Source: Candidatus Methylopumilus turicensis (GTDB lineage: Bacteria; Pseudomonadota; Gammaproteobacteria; Burkholderiales; Methylophilaceae). Taken from it: a stretch of 64,000 nucleotides of DNA. The stretch spans positions 1,054,001 through 1,118,000 of the forward strand of contig NZ_LN794158.1 in the NCBI RefSeq assembly GCF_000953015.1. The letters are read 5' to 3'. Made by a program: the position numbers and the translations under genes. Below, in pieces: positions 30,046 through 39,108 of this stretch (position 1 is the stretch's first letter; each line of letters starts with the position of its first letter). The notes beneath the pieces were generated by a model. The model was not told the origin of the DNA, searched no databases, and saw only the letters and a program-made list of their open reading frames with translations.

Positions 30046-30476
30046 TCATACACCATTGTGGTCGTGGCGGTAATGGCATTACTCCCAAACAAGGGCCCAA
30101 TTAAATTACCCAACATTAAACCCGTAAAAGGATAACTCACCGTCACTGTGAGTGGATTCCCAGCGGTTGAGCCGCCAGTCCTGCTTAATGTAACCGTCGG
30201 TGTGGCATTGCCAAAACTAATCAAATGATTTGCACAAGCATTAGTCGCGACAGCCATAATCTCAGCATCCGTTAAAGCCGGCGTTCTGAAAATCACGCCT
30301 GCTCTTGCGGCCTCACGGCTTGCATTGGTCATGACAGCTTTGTCATAAAGCACGACGCTAAACTCCACAATGCCGAACACCAGCGTCAATAGCAAAGGCA
30401 ACACCAGAGCAAACTCAACTAGGGCACCGCCATTCATGCCTTTTTTCTTCGCCGCCATTAAAGCCAATTTACGCAT
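30042..30476 (-). CDS. tadE: TadE-family pseudopilin
   Basis: 144 residues from the ATG at 30476, which overlaps the tadC stop as TGATG; this decides the start. KKKGMNGGALVEFALVLPLLLTLVFGIVEF is the type IV pilin-like processing region: Gly-Gly-Ala-Leu-Val-Glu with the conserved Glu at +5 then a hydrophobic helix. TadE/TadF proteins are processed by the prepilin peptidase and support Flp assembly. Confidence 0.88.
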   Translation of the reverse strand: MRKLALMAAKKKGMNGGALVEFALVLPLLLTLVFGIVEFSVVLYDKAVMTNASREAARAGVIFRTPALTDAEIMAVATNACANHLISFGNATPTVTLSRTGGSTAGNPLTVTVSYPFTGLMLGNLIGPLFGSNAITATTTMVYE

Positions 30477-31408
30477 CAAAACAATGTCCTCAATTGGATA
30501 ATCGCTGGGCCAATAATCACAATCAGCAGCGATGGGAAAATACAAAAAATCATCGGCACTAACATTTTGACGGGGATTTTAGAGGCGATTTCTTCTGCCA
30601 CTTGCATGCGTTGAATACGCATTAGCCCCGCCTGCACCCGAAGCGAATCAGAAACGCTGGTACCAAAGCGATCTGCTTGTACGAGCATCGAGACCAAGTT
30701 ATGCACTGAGTCTGAGTTAACGCGCAAAGCCAAGCCTTTAAGTGCCGCATTACGACCTGAGCCCGCACGAATTTCTAAATTCGTTAAATAAAGCTCTTCT
30801 GCAAGATAGGGGTTGGTGCGGACAATTTCTTTTGAAACGCGATTAAGCGCGGCATCCAAACCCAATCCAGACTCGGTACAAATGACCAACAAGTCAATTA
30901 AATCTGGCAAGCCTTGCTGACAATCTTTCATACGCCTTTTAGTGCGTGAATCTAAATAGATTTCAGGTAAGTAATAGCCCAGGCTCGCTAGCGCAAGCAA
31001 AATCAAACTAAATTTAGCAAACCCTAATGAATGACCGTAAGGCCAAAAAAACAATCCGATTAAAATAGGCACACCCAAAGTGAGCACCGATTTGAGCGCA
31101 AAGTAAATTCGGGGGGCCATTGCACCACGAATACCCGCGCGCAAAAATTTCAGATGAATATGGGAATCTTGCCATCCTTCTTTAGGCAAAGACATCTTGG
31201 ATAAAGAGTCTAAAATCGCATTCCAGCGGCGCCCAAGCATTTTATTATTACTTGCAAATGCATCGAGCTGCATCTGTTCTAACACTTGATTGAGGCGCTT
31301 ACCAACAAAACGCTGATCAAAAAAAGCACGTATGCCCAAGACAAAAGTGACCACCGCAACAAAAGTCACCACAATCAGTGCATAAAACATGAGGTAGTCG
31401 ACATGCAT
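30476..31408 (-). CDS. tadC: Tad pilus inner-membrane protein TadC
   Basis: Type II secretion F-domain membrane protein. 310 residues. N-terminal and C-terminal helices bracket a cytoplasmic F domain (LPDLIDLLVICTESGLGLDAALNRV, about 150-175; QADRFGTSVSDSLRVQA, about 235-251). Works with TadB as the platform on which TadA acts. Confidence 0.93.
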   Translation of the reverse strand: MHVDYLMFYALIVVTFVAVVTFVLGIRAFFDQRFVGKRLNQVLEQMQLDAFASNNKMLGRRWNAILDSLSKMSLPKEGWQDSHIHLKFLRAGIRGAMAPRIYFALKSVLTLGVPILIGLFFWPYGHSLGFAKFSLILLALASLGYYLPEIYLDSRTKRRMKDCQQGLPDLIDLLVICTESGLGLDAALNRVSKEIVRTNPYLAEELYLTNLEIRAGSGRNAALKGLALRVNSDSVHNLVSMLVQADRFGTSVSDSLRVQAGLMRIQRMQVAEEIASKIPVKMLVPMIFCIFPSLLIVIIGPAIIQLRTLF

Positions 31409-31410
31409 GC

Positions 31411-32400
31411 TTACACCTTAATCCTTGAAATTTTCCACATCCACAACGCACCGACAATAATCATGGCGATACTTGTCATCACAAGCCGCTGCCCTGCCTC
31501 AGAAGTCCAAAGCAAAGACATGTACTTGGGGTTCATTGCCGTCAAAATGCCGCCCAGTACAAAAGGCAACACACTCAGCAAAATACCTGAATATTTTCCT
31601 TCAGAAGCCAACACTCTAATTTTTCCGCTCAAAATCATGCGATCACGAATCGTTTTAGATAAATTCTCTAGCAATTCAATTAAGTTGCCGCCCGCTTCGC
31701 GTTGGATTAAAAGTCCGACCACTAAAAAGTTAATGTCATTACTGTTGGTTCTCACCGCAAAATTCGTCATAGCTTCATTAAATGGCAAACCAAAGTTAAT
31801 TTCTTCAAACACCGTCTTAAATTCTTTGGCAATCGGTTGCGGTAACTCATCCCCAACAATACCAAATGTCACTGAAAGTGCATGCCCTGCTCTTAAAGAG
31901 CGGCAAATAAAATCGAGTGCCTCAGGTAATTGTTTTTCAATTTTCGCGCTACGCTTTGCTTGCAAGTGCATGATGTAAAAAAATGGAAGTGCACTCAACA
32001 AGAGACTCACCAAAAGCAAGGTCAATGCACTTAAATGCGCGACTAATAACAAGATTAAAAAGCTGAACACTGCAATTGAAAGAGCAATGGTCACCAAACG
32101 CACCGCGCTCATTTCAACGTCTGCGCGAATAAGCATCAGCTTCAACATTTCCTCTAACTCAGTAGAGAGGCTGATGTTAGTGCCGATAGGCCATCTCGCA
32201 TCATCCGAAGAAGCCGATCTAATCAACTCCTCATCCGACATTGAACTCCGCATGTTCACAATATCACCTAATCGCTTATTGCGCGCTTTGGCATGACTGC
32301 TATAGTGACGCGACCAAAACGACAACACCAAAAGCACAGCAACCATCAGCATGCATAATGCAAGCAGTGGTAAAAATTCAATTAACCAAAGCGGCATCAT
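31411..32400 (-). CDS. tadB: Tad pilus inner-membrane protein TadB
   Basis: 329 residues with two N-terminal and two C-terminal membrane segments and a T2SF domain (LPEALDFICRSLRAGHALSVTF about 155-176; IQREAGGNLIELLENLSKTIRDR about 228-250). Platform protein paired with TadC. 2 bp from tadC and 1 bp overlap with tadA, so a tight operon. Confidence 0.93.
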   Translation of the reverse strand: MMPLWLIEFLPLLALCMLMVAVLLVLSFWSRHYSSHAKARNKRLGDIVNMRSSMSDEELIRSASSDDARWPIGTNISLSTELEEMLKLMLIRADVEMSAVRLVTIALSIAVFSFLILLLVAHLSALTLLLVSLLLSALPFFYIMHLQAKRSAKIEKQLPEALDFICRSLRAGHALSVTFGIVGDELPQPIAKEFKTVFEEINFGLPFNEAMTNFAVRTNSNDINFLVVGLLIQREAGGNLIELLENLSKTIRDRMILSGKIRVLASEGKYSGILLSVLPFVLGGILTAMNPKYMSLLWTSEAGQRLVMTSIAMIIVGALWMWKISRIKV

Positions 32401-33824
32401 TACTCAATGACCCCTGGCTGAAACAAATCGTCACTCAACTGAATTCCCCACGTTTTAATTCTGTCGGCCACATGCGGACGAACGCCGGTGGCCATAAAGT
32501 TACCCAACACCAGGCCATTGTTACCGGTGCCTGTTCGCTCGTAAGTAAAGATTTCTTGCATGACAATCACATCCCCTTCCATGCCTGTGATTTCCTGAAT
32601 GCTGGTGATTTTGCGGCTACCGTCGGTCAAGCGTGCCATTTGAATCACAATATGGATCGCTGAGCTAATTTGCTGACGCAGCGTCTTGGCGAGCATATTG
32701 ACCCCGCCCATACTCACCAGATTCTCTAAACGGCTTAGTGCGTCGCGCGAGGTATTGGCATGGATCGTGGTGAGCGAACCTTCATGGCCAGTGTTCATGG
32801 CTTGCAACATATCAATCACCTCACCCCCACGTACCTCACCCAAGACGATGCGATCTGGGCGCATACGCAGAGAGTTACGTACCAAAGCACGCATGGGTAC
32901 CTCGCCTTTCCCTTCAATATTTTGAGGACGCGTTTCTAGTCGCACCACATGCGACTGTTGCAGTTGCAATTCAGCGGTGTCTTCAATGGTGATAATGCGT
33001 TCACCTTCAGGAATAAAGCAGGACAAAATATTCAGCAAGGTGGTTTTACCAGAGCCCGTGCCGCCTGAAATCAAGATACTGGTTTTAGCGGCCACCATCG
33101 CCGCTAAAAACTCCGCCATGCCTTTGGTTAAGGCTTGTTTTTGAATTAAGTCTTCAATTCGTAAAGGCACCACCGAAAAACGACGAATCGACAAGGTTGG
33201 ACCATCTAAGGATATCGGCGGGATAATCGCATTCACACGTGAGCCATCCGGTAAGCGGGCATCCGCCATCGGACTAGATTCATCAATACGCCGCCCAACG
33301 CGTGACACAATTTTGTCGATAATTCTGAGCAAATGCTCATCATCGTTAAACTGAATGGGCACCTGCTCCAAGCGGCCTTTACGCTCGACAAACACGGTAT
33401 CGTAACGGTTCACCAGAATCTCAGTAATGGAGGGATCAGCTAACAATGGCTCCAGCGGGCCAAGCCCCAGAATCTCATTTTGTAGATCCGCGATGAGTTG
33501 ATGACGCTCGTCATTGTTAACGGGTAAAGATTGCTCATCAATCAGCTTGTTAATAAGGCCATGCAGCACATGACTGAGCTGCTCGCTAGGCATCGTTTCG
33601 GCAGCCGCCAAATCCATACGAGAGAGCAAACTTTGATGCAGCTTCACTTTGGCTACATAAAAGCTTGGCTGCATTCTTTTGTTCGAGGGTGCCGCTGAAG
33701 ACATCATATGGCTGTGCGATTCAAGCTGGGACTTATCATCCCCTATGATCGCAGCACCAACCTTGGTATAAGGCTTGGGGTCGCCGTAACTCCACTGACC
33801 TATTTGATCCCTAAGTAAGCCCAT
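32400..33824 (-). CDS. tadA: Tad pilus ATPase TadA/CpaF
   Basis: Hexameric AAA+ secretion ATPase that powers Flp pilus assembly. 474 residues. Walker [14 protein letters not shown] (about 258-270), the Asp box [11 protein letters not shown], Walker [13 protein letters not shown], and the His box [20 protein letters not shown]. The ATG at 33824 lies 25 bp inside tadZ and has an AGGAAG Shine-Dalgarno 8 nt upstream, which supports the overlap. Confidence 0.95.
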   Translation of the reverse strand: MGLLRDQIGQWSYGDPKPYTKVGAAIIGDDKSQLESHSHMMSSAAPSNKRMQPSFYVAKVKLHQSLLSRMDLAAAETMPSEQLSHVLHGLINKLIDEQSLPVNNDERHQLIADLQNEILGLGPLEPLLADPSITEILVNRYDTVFVERKGRLEQVPIQFNDDEHLLRIIDKIVSRVGRRIDESSPMADARLPDGSRVNAIIPPISLDGPTLSIRRFSVVPLRIEDLIQKQALTKGMAEFLAAMVAAKTSILISGGTGSGKTTLLNILSCFIPEGERIITIEDTAELQLQQSHVVRLETRPQNIEGKGEVPMRALVRNSLRMRPDRIVLGEVRGGEVIDMLQAMNTGHEGSLTTIHANTSRDALSRLENLVSMGGVNMLAKTLRQQISSAIHIVIQMARLTDGSRKITSIQEITGMEGDVIVMQEIFTYERTGTGNNGLVLGNFMATGVRPHVADRIKTWGIQLSDDLFQPGVIE

Positions 33825-34954
33825 AACGAGAACTTCCTTTTAATCGGCTTGCCGTTGAGGTCCGAGACAATCTCTAAGATTGAATCAGTAAATTTTGAAT
33901 TGGGCTTTAAATCAATAACAGGGATGCCGCGCAATAAAGACTCTTGAATACCAGTAAACTCGCGATAAACCACGTGCCACACTTTTCGGCCTATCGCATG
34001 TTCATAATCTTGCAAGCTCAAGTCTGTCGGCCCGCCACATCGACTGATCAACACATAAAGCTTACTGGCTGAAAGTCCCATGTTCTTCCACAAATGCAAC
34101 ACCTGTGAAGAGCGACGCGCAGAAGGAATCGTCATGGTTGAAGTTAAGATTAGACGATCCAACTTATCCCAAATGCGCACTGAAATGGGGTCAATCCCTG
34201 TGCCGATATCAATCAACACATAGTCATAGTGCACAGCAAGAATATCAATCAGCTTTTCAACTTCTTCACTTTTAACGCGCAACACATCTTCTAGCGTCGA
34301 AGGCGATGGAATCAAATGCAAATTATCTGAAATGTGATGCACCATTAAATCAAGCAGGGTGGCGTCAAGCCGCTCCACAGAGCTGGTAAAGTTCATTAAG
34401 TTATTGGTGACCGTTTTATTGGTCAAATAGATTTCAACATCGCCATAACTCAGCGAAAGGTCAAGCACTAAAATGCGATTTTTTTGGTCTTTAGCCAAAG
34501 CACTTGCAATATTCGCCACCACACAGGTACCACCATCTCCGCCTTTTGCAGAGATAAATCCGAGCTTCTGACCATGGCGCACGCCGTTATCAGAAGGCGT
34601 AGATTTCAGATGCAGCTTTGCTCGTGCAATCACCGATGTAATTTCTTCAGCGCTACACGCTGAAAAAACCTCACGCACACCGGCACGCATGGCTTCTAAT
34701 AAAAAGTGTGAGTCAGCATCAGGTGCGCAAATGGCCACTACACTATCTGGCAACGCATCGACCAAAGACTTCACATGCTTCAAAAGTTCATCACTGGGCT
34801 CAAACCCACCAATCAAGAGCACATCTGGATGATGGCCCATCACCAATTGCGTTAACTGATCATAAGCACCGTTGAGCTTAACCAACACATCAGTCGATAT
34901 CGCTTTAGGCTCAGCGAATTGAAATCTTTCAGGGCTAAAGAAAACAATCTTCAT
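33800..34954 (-). CDS. tadZ: Pilus assembly protein TadZ/CpaE
   Basis: MinD/ParA-type ATPase that localises the Tad machine to the pole. 384 residues: an N-terminal receiver-like domain (about 1-110, without the full set of phospho-acceptor residues) and a C-terminal ATPase with the Walker-like KGGDGGTCVVANIASALA (about 136) and IDIGTGIDPIS. In the deviant Walker motif the usual KGGxGKT Lys is replaced by Gly (KGGDGGT), as in many CpaE proteins. Confidence 0.9.
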   Translation of the reverse strand: MKIVFFSPERFQFAEPKAISTDVLVKLNGAYDQLTQLVMGHHPDVLLIGGFEPSDELLKHVKSLVDALPDSVVAICAPDADSHFLLEAMRAGVREVFSACSAEEITSVIARAKLHLKSTPSDNGVRHGQKLGFISAKGGDGGTCVVANIASALAKDQKNRILVLDLSLSYGDVEIYLTNKTVTNNLMNFTSSVERLDATLLDLMVHHISDNLHLIPSPSTLEDVLRVKSEEVEKLIDILAVHYDYVLIDIGTGIDPISVRIWDKLDRLILTSTMTIPSARRSSQVLHLWKNMGLSASKLYVLISRCGGPTDLSLQDYEHAIGRKVWHVVYREFTGIQESLLRGIPVIDLKPNSKFTDSILEIVSDLNGKPIKRKFSLWAYLGIK

Positions 34955-34956
34955 AT

Positions 34957-35262
34957 TTAATTTGCTCCTGTAGAAGAGACCGGCGGTTTCAATGCAGGGC
35001 TCGCTGGCGCTTTACCTTTAACGTAGTTATCAAAAGAAAGCTCAAGCTCTTTCGACCCATGCGTGGTATTCACCTCTGAAGGCTCTATTGCGATTTTTTG
35101 CGCATCTTTACTCGCCTTGAGACTTTCACCAAAATGCTTATCCAACACTGGCGTGGTCGTCTCTAACAACGGCTTGTTTGCACAGGCGGTGAACACTAGA
35201 CAAACGGTCGCACAAGCGGTAACGATACGCACCTGTGTCATTATTTTATTGATTGCCTTCAA
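34957..35262 (-). CDS. Small Tad-locus lipoprotein
   Basis: 101 residues with a lipobox LVFTAC (Cys near 27). The mature part FGESLKASKDAQKIAIEP...HGSKELELSFDNYVKG matches a small lipoprotein often found between the secretin and tadZ genes in betaproteobacterial tad loci (the FG-x-S-V-x-x-A-x-x-A-Q type). Possibly a secretin pilot or CpaD-like partner; this is inference from position. Confidence 0.72.
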   Translation of the reverse strand: MKAINKIMTQVRIVTACATVCLVFTACANKPLLETTTPVLDKHFGESLKASKDAQKIAIEPSEVNTTHGSKELELSFDNYVKGKAPASPALKPPVSSTGAN

Positions 35263-36616
35263 GTTTGCCTCCTATAAACAAATCTGTGCGACTTGGCGGT
35301 ACAAATTGATCAGTCGGGGCTTGCGGGGTGGTTGTCGTGCCTTTAACCAAACTTGGGCTCACAATAATCACCAACTCCGTTTTGTCCGAAATAAATTCCG
35401 TACTGCGAAACAGCACCCCCAATATTGGCAACTGACCTAACACCGGAAATGCTTTGACGTTTTGACTGATGTTATTGCGCATCAAACCACCAATCACCAA
35501 ATGCTCGCCATTTTTAAGTTGCACTGTGGTTGAAACACTTCGCGTGGTAAACGTGGGATATTGCGTACCCCCCGCGGTAATCGTGACGTTGGATAACTCA
35601 GAAACTTCTGGCGACACTTTCAAGTTGATACGACCACCATCAAGCACCGTTGGAATAAACTTAAGCCCCACGCCATATTCACGCTCGACTAAAGTCACAG
35701 CATTACTATTGGCTGATTGCGGCACTGGAATAAAGATACGACCGCCCGCCAAGAAACTACCTTCTTGACCACTACTCGCAACAATATTTGGCTCGGCCAA
35801 AATTTTCACCAGCGTATCCGACCGCTCTGCATCAATATTCAGCTTAGTGCCTGAATTCTGAAAAAGACCTAGGCCACCTGTTAACTGCTGAGCACCGTTA
35901 ATCGGGGCAAAATTAGACACCACATTCCAGCGCACATCGCCAGAGCTTTGCCCGATGCCAACGCCTAGTCTATCTAGCAGCTTCTTAGAGATTTCAGCCA
36001 CACGCACCTCAAGCATCACTTGTTGTGGATCGCGTACTTTCATCAAGTTAATCACCTGCACCATCGCTCTTTCCGCGTTGGGCATCACCGTTGAAGTGGC
36101 ACCGTTTCTGAACCCACCGGTGAGATAGCGATTTAAGTTGCGTACATGTGCTTCTGCCAAACTCGTTGCCACATCTGCTGCCACAGAGTCAGAAATTGCA
36201 CCACTAAGCACCACAGAGCCAGAAGCAGAACTCAAGACAATGTCTTTTTCGTTCGGCAATTGCTTGGCTAGCGTTTTAGCTAAAGGGGCAAGATCAATCC
36301 CAACAGTGGTATCAATCGTGGTGGTTTTGCCGTTCTTTTGCCACAACATCAAACTCGTAGTACCAACCGCTTTACCCAACACGTAAACCTCAGAGGGTGA
36401 CACCACTTTAAAATCGGCAATATCCGGATCACCAATGGCCACACGTGTCACCGGGGAACTCAAGCGGATGATTTTAGTTTTACCTACAAACGTGGCAACC
36501 GATGCGCCATCCAGCACATCTTCAGCCGGCTCAGCAGCACTTGTTAGTACAAAGGCTGCGAACCAACCCACCACCATCATTCGACAAGCTTTATTAAAAT
36601 GAATGAGATTCATCAT
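35246..36616 (-). CDS. cpaC: Tad pilus secretin RcpA/CpaC
   Basis: Outer-membrane secretin channel for the Flp pilus. 456 residues. Signal peptide, N-terminal pilus/BON-like domains (KTKIIRLSSPVTRVAIGDPDIADF), and the C-terminal secretin core (LAEPNIVASSGQEGSFLAGG, VKAFPVLGQLPILGVLFRS). The stop overlaps the start of the downstream lipoprotein gene by 17 bp. Confidence 0.94.
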   Translation of the reverse strand: MMNLIHFNKACRMMVVGWFAAFVLTSAAEPAEDVLDGASVATFVGKTKIIRLSSPVTRVAIGDPDIADFKVVSPSEVYVLGKAVGTTSLMLWQKNGKTTTIDTTVGIDLAPLAKTLAKQLPNEKDIVLSSASGSVVLSGAISDSVAADVATSLAEAHVRNLNRYLTGGFRNGATSTVMPNAERAMVQVINLMKVRDPQQVMLEVRVAEISKKLLDRLGVGIGQSSGDVRWNVVSNFAPINGAQQLTGGLGLFQNSGTKLNIDAERSDTLVKILAEPNIVASSGQEGSFLAGGRIFIPVPQSANSNAVTLVEREYGVGLKFIPTVLDGGRINLKVSPEVSELSNVTITAGGTQYPTFTTRSVSTTVQLKNGEHLVIGGLMRNNISQNVKAFPVLGQLPILGVLFRSTEFISDKTELVIIVSPSLVKGTTTTPQAPTDQFVPPSRTDLFIGGKLEGNQ

Positions 36617-37461
36617 TGAGCGCCTCCAGTTTCTTTAATACCCCTAATTTCTTGCACAGTCTCTTGTTTAGGGGGCGCTGAAAATTTCTTAAGATTTTTA
36701 GCTTTTGGCTGAGTAGAGTCTGGTTTTTTCGCTAAAGTGGCATCCACTGCAGCTGGCATCGGATTGGATTCAATCACCAATCCTTGATGCGTTAAATCTA
36801 CCAAACGCGCGCCATTTGAACTACTTAAACCCGCATCGATTTCATTACGCAACACTAAAGACAGCGCACCAATGCTACGCGCCAAATCTAGTTGTTCGGA
36901 TTCCGCAGGCGTCAGCTCCAAGGTCACCGCCGTCACTACTTTGGGCTTGGTGGGGTCTGCTGTGGTGTCTTGCGCAACCGCTAATACCTTGACACGGTTT
37001 AACACAATTTTAGAAAACGGGCGGTTTTCACTATCTTTCGCACTCACCAACACATCAACATAATTGCCAGGTAAGGCAAAACCAGCGACACCGACGACAT
37101 CATTCACCCGTACGGAAATGGCACGCTTTCCGGCCGAAATCATGGAAGCGAGCCCGCCTTTAGAATCAATCGGCGCGAGCTTAGATTCCAGGACCAGTTC
37201 ACCCGCCTGAATGGTTTGTCGCGCAAAGCGATGGCTTAATGGCTTAGCCTCCGCAAACACACCCTGCGGTGTTGAAGGGCTTGGCCAGTTCAGCACGCTA
37301 AGTTGATTGTCAGCAATTTCAGTCCCAGCTTGAATGGTGCTGGCCGCAATCACGACTTTGGGGCCATTGGCCAACACAGGACTTCGGGAAAGGTGTGCCA
37401 CAAAAAATGCGGCAATCGCGCCAAGAATGAGCGAAATACCAATGAGTAGAGAAGGTTTCAA
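36613..37461 (-). CDS. cpaB: Flp pilus assembly protein CpaB/RcpC
   Basis: 282 residues, N-terminal membrane anchor then a SAF domain (VVIAASTIQAGTEIADNQLSVLNWP) and the RcpC/CpaB core (KRAISVRVNDVVGVAGFALPGNYVDVLVS). Periplasmic component near the secretin. The C-terminal 60 residues are Lys/Pro-rich and poorly conserved. Overlaps cpaC by 4 bp. Confidence 0.93.
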   Translation of the reverse strand: MKPSLLIGISLILGAIAAFFVAHLSRSPVLANGPKVVIAASTIQAGTEIADNQLSVLNWPSPSTPQGVFAEAKPLSHRFARQTIQAGELVLESKLAPIDSKGGLASMISAGKRAISVRVNDVVGVAGFALPGNYVDVLVSAKDSENRPFSKIVLNRVKVLAVAQDTTADPTKPKVVTAVTLELTPAESEQLDLARSIGALSLVLRNEIDAGLSSSNGARLVDLTHQGLVIESNPMPAAVDATLAKKPDSTQPKAKNLKKFSAPPKQETVQEIRGIKETGGAQ

Positions 37462-37490
37462 ATTAAACCCCTATCAATGTTAAGGATGGT

Positions 37491-37547
37491 TCATGGCATT
37501 CAATCAGAACGCCATGAAGCCAAAGTAAGGCCTATCAGATAAGGCCC
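37491..37547 (-). terminator. Two hairpins between flp and cpaB (attenuator-like)
   Basis: TCATGGC / GCCATGA (37491-37497 and 37511-37517) forms a 7-bp stem with a 13-nt loop. Nearer to flp, GGCC-T-TATC / GATA-GGCC (within 37529-37546) forms a second stem with one bulge. Neither has a long T run. Their place just after the pilin gene suggests attenuation or 3'-end protection that keeps pilin mRNA above that of the assembly genes; this is inference. Confidence 0.45.
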
Positions 37548-37553
37548 TATGAA

Positions 37554-37730
37554 TTAATTACCAGCACCTGAAATAGATGAGCCAATCGCTGTAAATTTCG
37601 CCGCGATATCTGTGCCTAAACCAGTTAACGCTAAGATGGCTGCGATTGCGACCAATGCGGCAATCAATGCGTACTCAATCATCGTTACGCCAGATTGGGA
37701 TTTTTGGAAAGATTTTTTATTGTTGAACAT
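37554..37730 (-). CDS. flp: Flp-type IVb pilin
   Basis: Major subunit of the Tad pilus. 58 residues, too short for most ORF filters. The leader MFNNKKSFQKSQSG ends at the prepilin cleavage Gly; the mature protein starts VTMIEYALIAALVAIA with Glu and Tyr at +4/+5 (the Flp Glu-Tyr motif), then LTGLGTDIAAKF. An AAAGGGG Shine-Dalgarno stands 8 nt before the ATG at 37730. First gene of the tad operon. Confidence 0.95.
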   Translation of the reverse strand: MFNNKKSFQKSQSGVTMIEYALIAALVAIAAILALTGLGTDIAAKFTAIGSSISGAGN

Positions 37731-38037
37731 GTTTGTATCCCCTTTAAATTCATTAAAAATTTTAAAAATTACTATTTATACAAAAAACATATAAATACAG
37801 AAGCTACTTAAAATAATTAATATTTTGTTATAAATATATTATTTCTACTATAGATTACGCCTTATACTTCAAAAAAACAAATATCTTTTTACAATTAAAT
37901 TACAAATAATTGTTATTAATGAATCATTGATTTTCTAGCATTTTATCTATTGAATTCATGAGGTTTTTTTAACTACTTCATTATCATTAAAGCGCTACTT
38001 GATCAACAATTATGCTTAAAAAAGAGATCGAATTGCC
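37731..38037. promoter_or_regulatory. AT-rich divergent region between flp and the HD-GYP gene
   Basis: 307 bp without a gene and very AT-rich. It must hold the promoters of the tad operon (leftward) and of the HD-GYP gene (rightward). On the minus strand TTGTTT-N17-TAATCT near 37850-37880 is the best sigma-70-like candidate for flp, but it is weak. No clear sigma-54 box was seen. Confidence 0.4.
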
Positions 38038-39048
38038 ATGACTGATCAAACAACAAAACACATTGAAGCTTCTGAGCTTCGCTATCGTCGCCTGTTTGAA
38101 AGTGCGCAAGATGGCATTTTGATCCTGGACTTTAAGAGCGGAAAAGTGATGGACGTGAATCCATTTCTGACCGCCTTGCTGGGTTATGACCGTGATGAAA
38201 TTATTGGCAAACAGCTTTGGGAACTAGGCGCGATTATTGATAAAACCGCCGCAATCAAAGCCTTCGCGGTGCTCAAAGATAAAACCTATATACGCTATGA
38301 AGATTTGCCGATGCAAAAAAAGAACGGCGAAGTCATTGATGTTGAGTTCATTAGCAATGCTTACGGGGTCAATGGCGACCGGGTCATTCAGTGCAATATC
38401 CGTGACATTTCAGACCGCAAAAAAATTGAAGTCCTCATGCTGGAGTACCAAACCTTAACCAACGTGAGTATGCGCGAGATGATTCGAACGCTCATCGCCA
38501 TGGTTGAATTTAAAGATCCTTACACAGCAGAGCACCAAAGCCGCGTGGCAGACTTGGCGGTGGCGATTGCCAATGAAATGGAACTGCCACTGCACACGGT
38601 AGAAGGCATACGCATGGCGTCTATGGTCCATGATATTGGCAAAATTGGCATCCCTGCGGAAATCCTCACCAAACCCACGCCGCTCACCAACTTCGAACTC
38701 GCCATGGTGCGCAGTCATGCGCAAGCAGGTTTTGAAATTGTGAAGCACATTCACTTTCCATGGCCATTAGCGATGGCTGTCCATCAGCACCACGAAAGAC
38801 TCGACGGCAGCGGCTACCCCAAAGGCTTATCAGGCGATGACATTATTCAAGAGGCGCGCATTATCGCAGTGGCCGACACAGTAGAAGCCATGTCTAGCGA
38901 CCGCCCCTATCGCAAATCGACTGGCATCGAAAAAGCATTGCGAGAAATTGAAACAGGCAGTGGCACCTTATTTGACCCTGCCATTGTGGATGTTTGCCTA
39001 ACGCTATTTAAGAAGAAAAATTATAGTTTTTCGAATGCCATTATTTAA
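38038..39048 (+). CDS. PAS domain / HD-GYP c-di-GMP phosphodiesterase
   Basis: 336 residues. PAS domain (about 12-130: RRLFESAQDGILILDFKSGKVMDVNP, then the PAC end QCNIRDISDRKK) followed by a complete HD-GYP domain: HQSRVADL, MVHDIGKIGIP, and HHERLDGSGYP near 250. All metal and GYP residues are present, so c-di-GMP hydrolysis is likely. No membrane segment, so a cytoplasmic sensor. Next to the tad operon and a GGDEF gene; a role in surface attachment is inference. Confidence 0.9.
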   Translation: MTDQTTKHIEASELRYRRLFESAQDGILILDFKSGKVMDVNPFLTALLGYDRDEIIGKQLWELGAIIDKTAAIKAFAVLKDKTYIRYEDLPMQKKNGEVIDVEFISNAYGVNGDRVIQCNIRDISDRKKIEVLMLEYQTLTNVSMREMIRTLIAMVEFKDPYTAEHQSRVADLAVAIANEMELPLHTVEGIRMASMVHDIGKIGIPAEILTKPTPLTNFELAMVRSHAQAGFEIVKHIHFPWPLAMAVHQHHERLDGSGYPKGLSGDDIIQEARIIAVADTVEAMSSDRPYRKSTGIEKALREIETGSGTLFDPAIVDVCLTLFKKKNYSFSNAII

Positions 39049-39108
39049 TTTAAGCATTTAATTGAACCCTTTAATTTAAGCATGTAAAAAAAGTAGGATG
39101 AATCCAGC

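Noticed and set aside
31286..31978. 230-codon plus-strand reading opposite tadB/tadC
   Set aside because: It lies antisense to two well-conserved genes with full TadB and TadC motifs; no ribosome site or family match, so a shadow.
32241..32663. 140-codon plus-strand reading across the tadB/tadA junction
   Set aside because: Antisense to the TadB N-terminus and TadA C-terminus with no start signal; treated as a shadow.
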